Source: Streptomyces sp. YS415 (lineage in GTDB: Bacteria > Actinomycetota > Actinomycetes > Streptomycetales > Streptomycetaceae). From it: a stretch of DNA of 64,000 bases. The stretch spans positions 186,001 to 250,000 of the forward strand of contig NZ_JAMJFL010000005.1 in NCBI RefSeq assembly GCF_023544665.1, written 5' to 3'. Shown piece by piece: positions 42,926-50,812 of the stretch (within the stretch, counting starts at the first letter, position 1; every line of letters begins with the position of its first letter). The position numbers and the translations under genes were made by a program. Under the pieces are notes generated by a model. That model was not told where the DNA came from, searched no databases, and saw nothing but the letters and a program-made list of their open reading frames with translations.

Positions 42926-45152
42926 GTTCGCGACACACCGCCAGCGCGTCCAGCGCCACCGCGCCCTGCCCCCGCTCCAGCACCATCAGCGGGTTGATGT
43001 CCAGCTCCGCCAGCTCGTCCCCCAGCTCCAGCGCCATGCGCTGCACCCGCAGGACGACCTCGACGAGCGCGTCCGTGTCCGCGGGGGGCCGCCCCCGGAC
43101 CCCGTCGAGCAGGGCCCGCCCGCGCAGTTCCCGGAACATGTCCCGCGCCTGCTCCTCCCCGAAGGGCGGCACGCGTACGGCGGTGTCGCGCAGCAGCTCG
43201 ACCAGCACCCCGCCGAGCCCGACGGTCACCGTGGGCCCGAACAGGTCGTCGTGCGTGACACCGACGACCATCTCGACGCCCCGCTCGACCATCTGGCAGA
43301 CCAGAATGCCGTCCAGGGAGACGTCCTCGTAGCGGGCGATGTCCGTCAGCTCCCGGTAGGCGTCGCGGACCTGGCTGGCCGAGGTGAGACCCACCTTGAC
43401 CAGGCCCAGCTCGGTCTTGTGGGCGATCCGCGCGCCGGACGCCTTCATCACCACCGGGTAGCCGACGAGGCCGGCCGCCCGTACGGCCGCCGCCGCGCTG
43501 GTCACCAGCTGCTCGCGCGGTACGCGAATGCCGTACGCCCGCAGCAGCTGCTTCGCCGCGTGCTCGCTCAGCTGCTGTCCCGGGCGCATCAGGGCCTGCG
43601 CCTTGCGGAAGGAAGGGGAGGGGGTGCGCGGGGCGCGGTCGAAGGGGGAGCGGTAGGCCGCGGTGAAGCGATGGTGGTCGAGGTAGGCGCGGACGGCGGT
43701 GATGCAGTTGGCGACCGTGCGGAAGGTGGCCACCCGGGAGGAGCCCAGCAGGACCTCGCGGTAGGCGGGTTCGGTGCCGACGGGCGACCCCCACACCACG
43801 CACACCAGCTTGTCGGTGTGCTCGGCCGCGTCGACCAGGTCCTTCACCAGCCGGTCGCTGAGGGGCGGGAAGGGCCCGGTGACCGGGCAGATCAGCACCC
43901 CCACCTCCGGGTCGTCGAGCAGGGCGTCGATGATCTTCCGGCCGCGTCGGTCGCCGACCGGATGCCCGCCGTTGTCGACCGGGTTGGCCACGCTCAGATA
44001 GCCGGGTATCCACTGGTGCAGCTCGGCCTGCTTGGCCTCGGACAGCACCGGCAACCGCAGTCCGGCCTCGGTCGCCAGGTCCGCGAAGTGCGCGCCTGTG
44101 CCGCCCGAGATCGAATAGACCACGACGCCCTCGGCGCGCGGGGGCCGCGCCCGGGCCAGCAGGGTGGCGGTGTCCTGGAGTTCGTCGAGACCGTCGACGC
44201 GGATCACCCCGTACTGCCGCATCGCCGCGTCCACCACCGCGTCCGCGCCGGTCAGCTTGCCGGTGTGCGAGGCGGCCGTGCGGGCGCCGGTCTCGGTGCG
44301 GCCCACCTTGACCGCGACGACCGGCACCCCGCGCCGTGCGGCCCGGTCGGCGGCGAGGAGGAAGGAGCGGCCGTCCTTCAGGCCCTCCACATAGCAGGCG
44401 ATGGCGCCCACCTCGGGGCGCTCGGCGAAGTAGGAGAGGAAGTCGGAGGTCTCCAGGTCGGCCTCGTTGCCGGTGGGCGCCCAGTGGGAGAGGCGCACGC
44501 CGAGCTGCTGGAGGGCGAAGACGGGCCGGCCCTGGTGCCCGGACTGCGTGATCAGGGCGATGGCGGGTCCTTCGAGGTCGGTGCGGATCTCCTCGAAGGC
44601 GTTGAGGTTGGTGTTCGGGCCCAGCAGCCGCAGCCCGGACCGCTCGACGGCGGCGGCGAGCCGGGCCTGCGCGGCGGCGCCCTGCGCACCGGTCTCCGCG
44701 AAGCCGGAGGCGAAGACGACCGCGAACTTCACCTTGGCCTCGGCCAGTTCCTCGATCACCGGAAGGGGGTCGGCGACCAGCAGTACGGCGAGATCGACCT
44801 GCTCGGGCAGGTCGGCGACGGAGGGGGAGCAGGGGATGCCGAAGACGGACGGGCGGTTCGGGTGCACCGGGTGGAGCCGGGCGCCGACCCGTTCGGACCA
44901 GGCGAGCAGTTGCCGGGTGACACCGGTGTTGGGGCGGCCCTCGGCGTCCGAGGCGCCGATCACGGCGACCGACTCGGGGCGGAAGAAGCGGTCCAGATCG
45001 GGGACGTCCGCGTACAGGGGACGGCCGCTGACGTCGAGATCGTCGACCTCGGCCGGCCGGCCGTGGACGGCGGGCCCGGGCTGTTCACCGCAGGCGATGA
45101 CCCGGGTCCGTCGGGAGTCGGTGGTGAGGGTGCCGTGGGTTGATCCAAGCAT
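42918..45152 (-). CDS. NDP-forming acyl-CoA synthetase (acetate--CoA ligase family)
   Basis: 744 residues. About 45-170 is a CoA-binding Rossmann domain (DRFFRPESVAVIGASDAEGRPNTGV). About 180-460 holds two succinyl-CoA ligase-like domains (ALITQSGHQGRPVF with the conserved His segment, KVGRTETGARTAASHTGKLTGAD). About 520-740 is an ATP-grasp domain (YPVVMKASGARIAHKTELGLVKVGL, ending AELDINPLMVL). It makes acyl-CoA reversibly from acid, CoA and NTP without pyrophosphate. Two operator palindromes and a 22-bp repeat array lie upstream. A shorter start (MYADVPDLDRF region) cannot be excluded. Confidence 0.87.
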   Translation of the reverse strand: MLGSTHGTLTTDSRRTRVIACGEQPGPAVHGRPAEVDDLDVSGRPLYADVPDLDRFFRPESVAVIGASDAEGRPNTGVTRQLLAWSERVGARLHPVHPNRPSVFGIPCSPSVADLPEQVDLAVLLVADPLPVIEELAEAKVKFAVVFASGFAETGAQGAAAQARLAAAVERSGLRLLGPNTNLNAFEEIRTDLEGPAIALITQSGHQGRPVFALQQLGVRLSHWAPTGNEADLETSDFLSYFAERPEVGAIACYVEGLKDGRSFLLAADRAARRGVPVVAVKVGRTETGARTAASHTGKLTGADAVVDAAMRQYGVIRVDGLDELQDTATLLARARPPRAEGVVVYSISGGTGAHFADLATEAGLRLPVLSEAKQAELHQWIPGYLSVANPVDNGGHPVGDRRGRKIIDALLDDPEVGVLICPVTGPFPPLSDRLVKDLVDAAEHTDKLVCVVWGSPVGTEPAYREVLLGSSRVATFRTVANCITAVRAYLDHHRFTAAYRSPFDRAPRTPSPSFRKAQALMRPGQQLSEHAAKQLLRAYGIRVPREQLVTSAAAAVRAAGLVGYPVVMKASGARIAHKTELGLVKVGLTSASQVRDAYRELTDIARYEDVSLDGILVCQMVERGVEMVVGVTHDDLFGPTVTVGLGGVLVELLRDTAVRVPPFGEEQARDMFRELRGRALLDGVRGRPPADTDALVEVVLRVQRMALELGDELAELDINPLMVLERGQGAVALDALAVCREHD

Positions 45153-45184
45153 CGGTCCGCCCGCTCCTGTGTGACAGCGATTAA

Positions 45185-45199
45185 CTGACGCAGTGTCAG
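45185..45199. promoter_or_regulatory. CTGACG-N3-CGTCAG operator, site E1 (one mismatch)
   Basis: CTGACG-CAG-TGTCAG, 32 bp upstream of the NDP-forming ligase start. It is the proximal member of a tandem pair with E2. Confidence 0.65.
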
Positions 45200-45208
45200 A
45201 TTACTGAA

Positions 45209-45223
45209 CTGACACTCCGTCAG
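45209..45223. promoter_or_regulatory. CTGACG-N3-CGTCAG operator, site E2 (one mismatch)
   Basis: CTGACA-CTC-CGTCAG, 24 bp centre to centre from E1. Paired sites suggest cooperative binding by dimers. Confidence 0.65.
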
Positions 45224-45262
45224 GAATGGCTGTGCAGGCAAAGTTGAACGGAGGGCCGACCC

Positions 45263-45373
45263 GCGGACCGCCCGTCAGGGTCCTGCGGACCGGCCGTCAA
45301 GCCCTCTCGGACCGGCCGTCAGGCTCCTGCGGACCGGTAGTCAAGTGCCCTCGGACCGCCCGTCAAGCCCCCT
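45263..45373. repeat. Five-copy 22-bp tandem repeat
   Basis: CGGACCG recurs at 45264, 45286, 45308, 45330 and 45352, an exact 22-bp period, each followed by a CCGTCA or TAGTCA half-motif. It fills the gap between the ligase promoter and the flavoprotein gene. The CGTCA half resembles one arm of the adjacent operators. Confidence 0.8.
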
Positions 45374-45397
45374 CGGGCCTCCGGTGGACCGAGCGTC

Positions 45398-46591
45398 TCA
45401 GGTGACGGGCAGTCGGGACAGGCGGTCTCCGGCCCTCTTCGCCACGGCCTTCGCGATCCTCTCGGCGTCCATGGCGAGTTCCCGCAGCATCCCGCTGATC
45501 GGGTTGGTGAAGCCGGTGAAGTACAGGCCGGGGGCGTGGGACGGGGTGCGGGCGCCGTGGGCGACGGGTCTGCCGCGGTCGTCGAGGACGTCGAGGTGGC
45601 CGACCAGACCCTCCAGGGCGCGGACGTAGCCGGTCGCGGCGATGACCGCGTCCGGTTCGAGGAGGGTGCCGTCGGCGAGGGTAACCTTGCCGTCGTCGAA
45701 GCGGTCGACGGCGGCCACCACTTCCACCCGGCCCGTGCGTACGGCGTCGATGAGGCCCACGTCCTGCACCGGGACGGCCCCTTCGAGCACCCGGCTGTAC
45801 AGGCCGGTGTCCGGGCGGGGCAGCCCCTGCGCCGACAGGTCCGGCACGCTCAGCCTCGCCAGCGGGCGGGAGAGCCGGTCCACCAGGCCGACCGGCAGGC
45901 GCCGGCACAGCACGCCCGAGTACTGGGCGGCCCAGCCGGCCGTGGAGCGGCGCACGATGTGCGGGACGGTGCGCACCGACAGCCGTACCCGGGAGGCGCC
46001 GCCCTCGACCAGGTCGACGGCGATCTCGGCGCCGGTGTTGCCGACGCCGACGACGAGGACGTCACGGCCGGCGTAGGGCCGGGGGCTGCGGTAGGCGGAG
46101 GCGTGCAGGAACTCGCCGGTGTAGGTGTCGCGGCCGGGCCAGTCCGGGAGCCGGGGGGTGTGGTTGTAGCCGGTGGCGACGACCACCGCGGCGCCGGTCA
46201 GTTCGCGGCCGCCGGTGGCGTGCAGGAGCCAGCCGTCGCCGTCGGGCGCGCGGTCGACGCGGGAGACCTCGACGCCGGTGACGATCTCCAGCTCGTGGTG
46301 CTCGGCGTACTTCTCCAGGTACCGCACCACGTCGTCCCGGGACACCCAGCGCCCGAACCGCCGGGGTATCGGCAGCCCGGGCAGGGACGAGAGGCGGCGG
46401 GTGGTGTGCAGGCGCAGCCGGTCGTAGTGGCCGCGCCAGGAGGCGCCGACGCGGTCGGACTTCTCCAGGACGACGGCGCGTATGCCCCGGGCGCGCAGGG
46501 AGTACGCGACGGCGAGCCCGCCGGGACCGCCGCCGATGACGTACACCGGGCGGTCCGCGTCGGCTGGTGAGTGCGCTGTGGAGTCGGCCAT
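45398..46591 (-). CDS. FAD-dependent flavoprotein monooxygenase-like (NAD(P)-binding)
   Basis: 397 residues from ATG at 46591. The FAD motif YVIGGGPGGLAVAYSLRARG lies near residue 16, followed by GASWRGHYDRLRLHT, typical of YUC/FMO-like group B flavoproteins. A second NAD(P) motif (DVLVVGVGNTGAEIAVDLVEGG) is near 165, and a conserved ATGY segment (DAVIAATGYVRAL) is near 310. It probably hydroxylates a small organic substrate with NADPH and O2, or acts as a disulfide-type oxidoreductase. The upstream ORF extension is not protein-like. Site F is 148 bp away and may not control it. Confidence 0.87.
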   Translation of the reverse strand: MADSTAHSPADADRPVYVIGGGPGGLAVAYSLRARGIRAVVLEKSDRVGASWRGHYDRLRLHTTRRLSSLPGLPIPRRFGRWVSRDDVVRYLEKYAEHHELEIVTGVEVSRVDRAPDGDGWLLHATGGRELTGAAVVVATGYNHTPRLPDWPGRDTYTGEFLHASAYRSPRPYAGRDVLVVGVGNTGAEIAVDLVEGGASRVRLSVRTVPHIVRRSTAGWAAQYSGVLCRRLPVGLVDRLSRPLARLSVPDLSAQGLPRPDTGLYSRVLEGAVPVQDVGLIDAVRTGRVEVVAAVDRFDDGKVTLADGTLLEPDAVIAATGYVRALEGLVGHLDVLDDRGRPVAHGARTPSHAPGLYFTGFTNPISGMLRELAMDAERIAKAVAKRAGDRLSRLPVT

Positions 46592-46739
46592 GAGCGCGAG
46601 CGTAATCACGCACCCCGTTGATGGGTCTCGGTCAAGACCGGAATTGGTTGCGGATTGATCACGCCTGTGGGGGGAGTGGGTGGGACCGGTGGCGTAGGGC
46701 GTCCGGTGACGAGCGGAGGGGGTTCCCGCGCGGCGACTG

Positions 46740-46756
46740 TCTGACGTACCGTCAGA
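46740..46756. promoter_or_regulatory. CTGACG-N3-CGTCAG operator, site F (perfect, 7-bp arms)
   Basis: TCTGACG-TAC-CGTCAGA is a fully symmetrical 17-mer ending 3 bp before the DoxX ATG at 46760. No ribosome-binding site fits between, so either the mRNA is leaderless or the operator overlaps the leader. Confidence 0.8.
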
Positions 46757-46759
46757 TCC

Positions 46760-47206
46760 ATGGACACGATCTGGCTCAGCGGCGCGGAATGGCTGGCCGT
46801 GCTCCGCACAGGCCTCGGCCTGTGGTGGCTGGAGAGCTGGCGGCACAAGGACAAGAGGACCTGGTTCGAGGGCGGCGGTATCGCCTGGGCGGCGGACGTG
46901 GCGGCCAAGCACCGCTGGACCGCCGTACGTTCCGGCTTCGACGTGGTCGTGGCGCCCCGCCCGCGGATCATGGCGTACGTGGTGGCCTACGCCGAACTGG
47001 CCCTCGGGCTCGGCCTGATCGCCGGTTTCCTGACCCCCGTCGCCCTGGTCGGCGGGCTGCTGCTGAACGTCGTCTACTTCACGCTGATGATCCACGACTG
47101 GGCCGAGCAGGGCCAGAACGCGATGATGGCGCTGATCTCCCTGGTGGCCCTGTTCGGCATGTCCTGGCAGACCTGGTCCCTGGACAGCGCGCTGGGGCTC
47201 TTCTGA
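46760..47206 (+). CDS. DoxX-family membrane protein
   Basis: 148 residues with about four hydrophobic segments (LAVLRTGLGLWWLESW, MAYVVAYAELALGLGLIAGFL, VALVGGLLLNVVYFTLMI, MMALISLVALFGMSW). DoxX-like proteins are small membrane proteins linked to oxidoreductase or thiosulfate:quinone systems. The role in acyl-CoA clusters is unknown. Its stop overlaps the DUF35 gene start by 1 bp, making a two-gene unit under site F. Confidence 0.8.
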   Translation: MDTIWLSGAEWLAVLRTGLGLWWLESWRHKDKRTWFEGGGIAWAADVAAKHRWTAVRSGFDVVVAPRPRIMAYVVAYAELALGLGLIAGFLTPVALVGGLLLNVVYFTLMIHDWAEQGQNAMMALISLVALFGMSWQTWSLDSALGLF

Positions 47207-47640
47207 TGGCGGCCCGGGCGCGTCATGACCTTCCCGAGCCCGACGCCTTCACCCGCCCCTACTGGGAGGCGGCGGCCCAGGGACGCCTGCTCCTGCGTCG
47301 CTGCCGGGACTGCCGCCGGGCCCACCATTACCCGCGCGAGTTCTGCCCGTACTGCTGGAGCGAGGACGTGGTCTGGGAGACCGCGAGCGGCCGGGCCGCG
47401 CTCTACACCTGGTCGGTCGTCCACCGCAACGACCTCCCGCCCTTCGGGGAGCGCACCCCGTACGTCGCCGCCGTCGTCGACCTGGCCGAGGGTCCCCGGA
47501 TGATGACGGAGATCGTGGAGTGGACGGGGCCGGCGGGACAGCCGCCGCTGCGGGCCGGGATGGAACTGGAGGCGGACTTCCGGGACGGGACACCGGTGTT
47601 CCGGCCACGACCGTCCACACGCCCTGCCCCCTCACGCTGA
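47206..47640 (+). CDS. DUF35 Zn-ribbon/OB-fold acyl-CoA-binding protein
   Basis: 144 residues. An N-terminal helix (DAFTRPYWEAAAQG) is followed by a rubredoxin-like zinc ribbon (CRDCRRAHHYPREFCPYC, two CxxC pairs) and an OB-fold (AALYTWSVVHR through MELEADFRDGTPVFRP). In actinobacterial steroid degradation the DUF35 domain of ChsH2 binds the aldolase Ltp2 and presents the acyl-CoA. The matching pseudo-thiolase is not adjacent; candidates are at 52006 and 62008. Cotranscribed with the DoxX gene. Confidence 0.88.
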   Translation: MAARARHDLPEPDAFTRPYWEAAAQGRLLLRRCRDCRRAHHYPREFCPYCWSEDVVWETASGRAALYTWSVVHRNDLPPFGERTPYVAAVVDLAEGPRMMTEIVEWTGPAGQPPLRAGMELEADFRDGTPVFRPRPSTRPAPSR

Positions 47641-47996
47641 TCCACCCGCGCCCGCCCGCACGCCGTGCCCCCGGTGATCGACCCCCCGCCCGCGCGAGCC
47701 TCGTCGTACCCGGCGCAGGGGTCCACCCGGGCCCTCGCCGCAAGCCGTGGCTCCCACGGTGAACCACCCGCGCCCGCGCGAACCCCGTCGTACCCGCCGC
47801 TGATAGTCATCCGCGCCCGCCCGCAAGCCAAGGCCCCCCGGTGATCTACCCGCGCCCGCCCGAGCCTCATCGCACCCGCCCCGGTGATCCACCCGCGCCC
47901 GCCCAGGTAATCCCCCCAAGCCCCGCCCTACCCCCCAAGCCCCGCCCTACCCCCCACCCCCATGCGCGCCGACGGGCAACCGGTTTCAATGGCCGC
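47641..47996. repeat. Degenerate (GATC)CACCCGCGCCCGCCC repeat array
   Basis: At least six imperfect copies of an ACCCGCGCCCGC-type unit lie between 47641 and 47910, usually preceded by GGTGATC. A 19-bp unit (CCCCCCAAGCCCCGCCCTA) is then duplicated near 47924-47962. The region is almost pure C on the plus strand. No ORF is supportable here; the 95-codon minus frame is just the repeat translated. Confidence 0.65.
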
Positions 47997-48605
47997 ATGG
48001 CCCTCGACGATCGGCGTTACAAGGCGGCGCGCCTTCCCGACCTGCGGACCCCGGAGCTGTGGCTGCGGCCCTGGGATCCGGGGGCGGACGACGATGTCGA
48101 GGCCTGGCTGCGGGGGCGGGCGGATGCCGAGTTCCGGCGGTGGAACACCCCCCTGCGGACCGCCACGGACGAGGAGAGCGCGCGCGAGCAGCTCCGGGCG
48201 GCGGCGCGGAACGCGGCGGAGGGCGGGGCGGCGCCGTACTGCATCGCGGACCCGGTGACCGGGCGGCCGCTCGGGCACATCGGCGTCAACGCGATCGACC
48301 GCGTGATGAACACGGCGCGCGTCGGCTACTGGGTCCTGCCCGAGGCGCGCGGCCACGGCGTCGCGACCCGCGCCCTCGCCCTGGCGACGCGCTGGGCGCT
48401 CACCGATCTGGGCCTGTACCGCATCGAACTCGGTCACGCCGTGGGGCACGATTCCTCCTGCCACATCGCCGAGCGCTGCGGGTTCCGGTACGAGGGAACC
48501 CTGCGCGGCGCCATGTGGGAGGCCGGCCGGCAGGACGCCTACCGGGACGCGCACCTGCACGCGCGGCTCGCCGACGATCCGGATCCGGATCCCGACGCGT
48601 CATGA
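47997..48605 (+). CDS. GNAT-family N-acetyltransferase (RimJ/RimL-like)
   Basis: 202 residues from ATG at 47997. A RimJ-type layout: RTPELWLRPWDPGADDDVEAWL, IADPVTGRPLGHIGVNAID, VGYWVLPEARGHGVATRALALATRWAL with the acetyl-CoA loop near residue 115, and SSCHIAERCGFRYEGTLRGAMW. It acetylates an amine or protein N-terminus; substrate unknown. The acidic tail (DDPDPDPDAS) is odd. Upstream ORF extension runs into the repeat array and is not used. Confidence 0.83.
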   Translation: MALDDRRYKAARLPDLRTPELWLRPWDPGADDDVEAWLRGRADAEFRRWNTPLRTATDEESAREQLRAAARNAAEGGAAPYCIADPVTGRPLGHIGVNAIDRVMNTARVGYWVLPEARGHGVATRALALATRWALTDLGLYRIELGHAVGHDSSCHIAERCGFRYEGTLRGAMWEAGRQDAYRDAHLHARLADDPDPDPDAS

Positions 48606-48693
48606 GGACGAGACTCTAGCGTCGATGTGACGGCCGTGTTGTTCACCCCGACAAAGCATGGCCAAGTCCCGCACAGAGGCGGGATCATGAGAC

Positions 48694-49569
48694 ATGCGCT
48701 CGGACGACTGGTACGTCACCGAAGACCTCGACCGCTTCCTGGGCCACGCCGGTGGCTTCCTGCGGTCGCGCCCCGACCTGCACACCGTCGCCCTGACGGT
48801 GACGGAGTCACTGCGCACGCGCGGCCTGCGCGCGTACGGCGGTGACGAGCCGCCCGTGTTCGGGGTGATGGAACGGGACGGTCAGGTGCGCGGAGCCTAT
48901 TTCCGCACCCCGCCCTACCGGCTCAACGTCACCCCCCTCACCGCCGACGAGACCGACGCCCTCGCCGCCCATCTGGTCGCCATGGGCCACTCGGTACCGG
49001 GCATCATCGGCACCCGCGAGACGACCGCGGGCTTCATCCGTTCCTGGCAGCGGCACACCGGCGCGACCTCGGCCCTGCGCCAGCGCCAGCGGCTGTACCG
49101 GCTCGGCATGCTGATGATGCCGCAGCCGGTCCCGCCGGGAGCGGCACGCGTGGCGGGCGAGAAGGACCGGGACCTGCTCATCCGCTGGTACGGCGAGTTC
49201 ACCGAGAGCGTCGGCGATCTCGCGGCCTCGGAGGTCGAGGCGTGGGCCGACCACCGCATCGCCTACGGCGGCGTCACCCTCTGGGAGGACGCCGACGGCA
49301 CCCCCGTCTCCATGTGCGGGGTGACCCCGATGGTCGCGGGTCAGGTCCGGATCGCCCCCGTCTACACCCCGCCCCACCTGCGCGGACGCGGATACGCCGG
49401 CGCCGTGACGGTCGAGGCCAGCCGCGCCGCCGTGCGCGCCGGGGCGGAGGAGGTCCTCCTGTTCACCGACCTGTCCAACACGACCACCAACGTCCTCTAC
49501 CAGCGGCTCGGCTATCGCGCGGTGGCCGACTTCGAGGTGCACGACTTCTCGGGCGGCGCGGTCCCGTAG
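48694..49569 (+). CDS. GNAT-family N-acetyltransferase, two-domain
   Basis: 291 residues. The C-terminal half is the active GNAT domain (VRIAPVYTPPHLRGRGYAGAVTVEASRAAVRAGAEEVLLFTD near 220-260, then NVLYQRLGYRAVADFEVHDF). The N-terminal half (MRSDDWYVTEDLDRFLGHAGGFL) is a divergent GNAT-like region without the acetyl-CoA loop. This layout is common among streptomycete enzymes of unknown substrate. It ends 10 bp from the convergent PNPOx gene. No operon partner. Confidence 0.83.
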   Translation: MRSDDWYVTEDLDRFLGHAGGFLRSRPDLHTVALTVTESLRTRGLRAYGGDEPPVFGVMERDGQVRGAYFRTPPYRLNVTPLTADETDALAAHLVAMGHSVPGIIGTRETTAGFIRSWQRHTGATSALRQRQRLYRLGMLMMPQPVPPGAARVAGEKDRDLLIRWYGEFTESVGDLAASEVEAWADHRIAYGGVTLWEDADGTPVSMCGVTPMVAGQVRIAPVYTPPHLRGRGYAGAVTVEASRAAVRAGAEEVLLFTDLSNTTTNVLYQRLGYRAVADFEVHDFSGGAVP

Positions 49570-49579
49570 GCCCCCGGGG

Positions 49580-50239
49580 CTAGGGCCAGAGCAGTTCGCG
49601 GGCCCAACCGCCGTCGGTGCGGCGGTAGTTCAGCCGTACGTGCCGCCGCTGCTGCTCGCCCTGGAAGAACTCCACCTCCTCCGGGAGCAGGCGGTAGAGG
49701 GTCCAGGTGGGGACCGGGACGTCCGGTTCCCGGTGGGCCCGCGCCCAGGCCTCGGCCGAGACGCGCGCCAACTCGGGCAAGGAGCCCAGCACTTCGCTCT
49801 GCCGGCCGGTGAGGGCCGCCGCCAGCGCCCCCGTCGACCGGGCGTGCAGATCCGCCTGGCTGTCGGTCGACGCGGCCGCCGTCACCGGCCCCCGCACCCG
49901 CACCTGCCGCCCCAGCACCGGCCAGTAGAAGCCCAGCGCGGCGAACGGCCGTGCCGCGAGCTGCCGCCCCTTGGCGCTGCTGACGTGCGTCGCGAAGGAC
50001 CAGCCGGACGCGTCCGCCCCGTGCAGCATCACGGTCCGTACGTCCGGCCTGCCCTCCTCGTCCGACGTCGCCAGCGACATGGTGTGCGGCTCGGTCTGCC
50101 CCGCCGCGACCGCGTCCGCGAACCAGCTCGCGAACAGCGGCAGCGGCTCGGCCGGCGCCGACTCCGGGTCGAAGGGCGGCAATGCGGTCACCTCCGGGTC
50201 CCACACCCGCAGTGACCTCAGCAGATCATGAAGTTCCAT
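49580..50239 (-). CDS. PdxH-like FMN-binding oxidase (second PNPOx paralogue)
   Basis: 219 residues. Similar to PdxH (PHTMSLATSDEEGRPDVRTVMLHG, FATHVSSAKGRQLAARPFAALGFYWPVLGRQVRVRG, and C-terminal EVEFFQGEQQRRHVRLNYRR). The usual [14 protein letters not shown] terminus of the true PdxH at 9196 is replaced by FQGEQQRRHVRLNY. It could be a phenazine-type PhzG oxidase or a PLP-salvage isoenzyme; reaction uncertain. It lies 10 bp from a second FMN-fold gene. Confidence 0.82.
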   Translation of the reverse strand: MELHDLLRSLRVWDPEVTALPPFDPESAPAEPLPLFASWFADAVAAGQTEPHTMSLATSDEEGRPDVRTVMLHGADASGWSFATHVSSAKGRQLAARPFAALGFYWPVLGRQVRVRGPVTAAASTDSQADLHARSTGALAAALTGRQSEVLGSLPELARVSAEAWARAHREPDVPVPTWTLYRLLPEEVEFFQGEQQRRHVRLNYRRTDGGWARELLWP

Positions 50240-50249
50240 GCACCGATTG

Positions 50250-50675
50250 TCAGACGGATCCCAGGTCCGAGGAGACCCAACGCTCGGGCCGCATCCGGAC
50301 GATCACCTGCGTGCCGTGGTTCTTCCAGGCGAAGTCCACGTACCCGTCGACCTTCTCCGCGGGCAGGTACCGGGCCGAGATCTCCCGCAGGTCGTCGATC
50401 GTCGCGGGCACCGTCTCCACGACCGGGCCCTCCACCGACACGTACCGGATCGTCGGCTCCAGCCGGTCCACCATCAGCGAGTACCGGCCCGCCGCGCTGA
50501 TCAGCTGGTTCTTCCGGGAGTCCAGGCCGGTCATGATCCACACCTTGCCGTCGTCCTCGACCTGGTACCAGATCGGCACGGTGAGCGGGCCGCGTCCCTC
50601 TCCGGCGTGCACCGACAGGGCGGCGACATGGGGTTCGGCGAGGAACTGCTCGCGCTCTTCGCGGGTCAGGGCCAT
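50250..50675 (-). CDS. PNPOx-fold FMN/F420-binding oxidoreductase
   Basis: 141 residues from ATG at 50675 behind an AGGAGA site; the longer frame upstream lacks a good start. A compact split-beta-barrel protein: LTREEREQFLAEPHVAALSVHAGEGRGPLTVPIWYQVEDDGKVWIMTGLDS (in segments), RYVSVEGPVVE, KVDGYVDFAWKNHGTQVIVRMRPERW. Family members bind FMN or F420 and reduce small molecules. The true substrate is unknown. It is immediately upstream of the PdxH-like gene on the same strand (10-bp gap). Confidence 0.82.
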   Translation of the reverse strand: MALTREEREQFLAEPHVAALSVHAGEGRGPLTVPIWYQVEDDGKVWIMTGLDSRKNQLISAAGRYSLMVDRLEPTIRYVSVEGPVVETVPATIDDLREISARYLPAEKVDGYVDFAWKNHGTQVIVRMRPERWVSSDLGSV

Positions 50676-50812
50676 CTTCGGTCTCCTCCTGCGCATCGAC
50701 GAGTCGTCCTGTGCTGTGGTGCACAACGAAGGCCGACGGGTACCTGTTCCCCACCGGCCGGCGTCGCCTGCCGTTGTCCCGTACGTCACCGAGCGTCCCT
50801 ACCGTGCCCGCC

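Noticed and set aside
47632-47919. 95-codon minus-strand frame over the C-rich repeats
   Set aside because: Translation of the tandem repeat only; no independent support.
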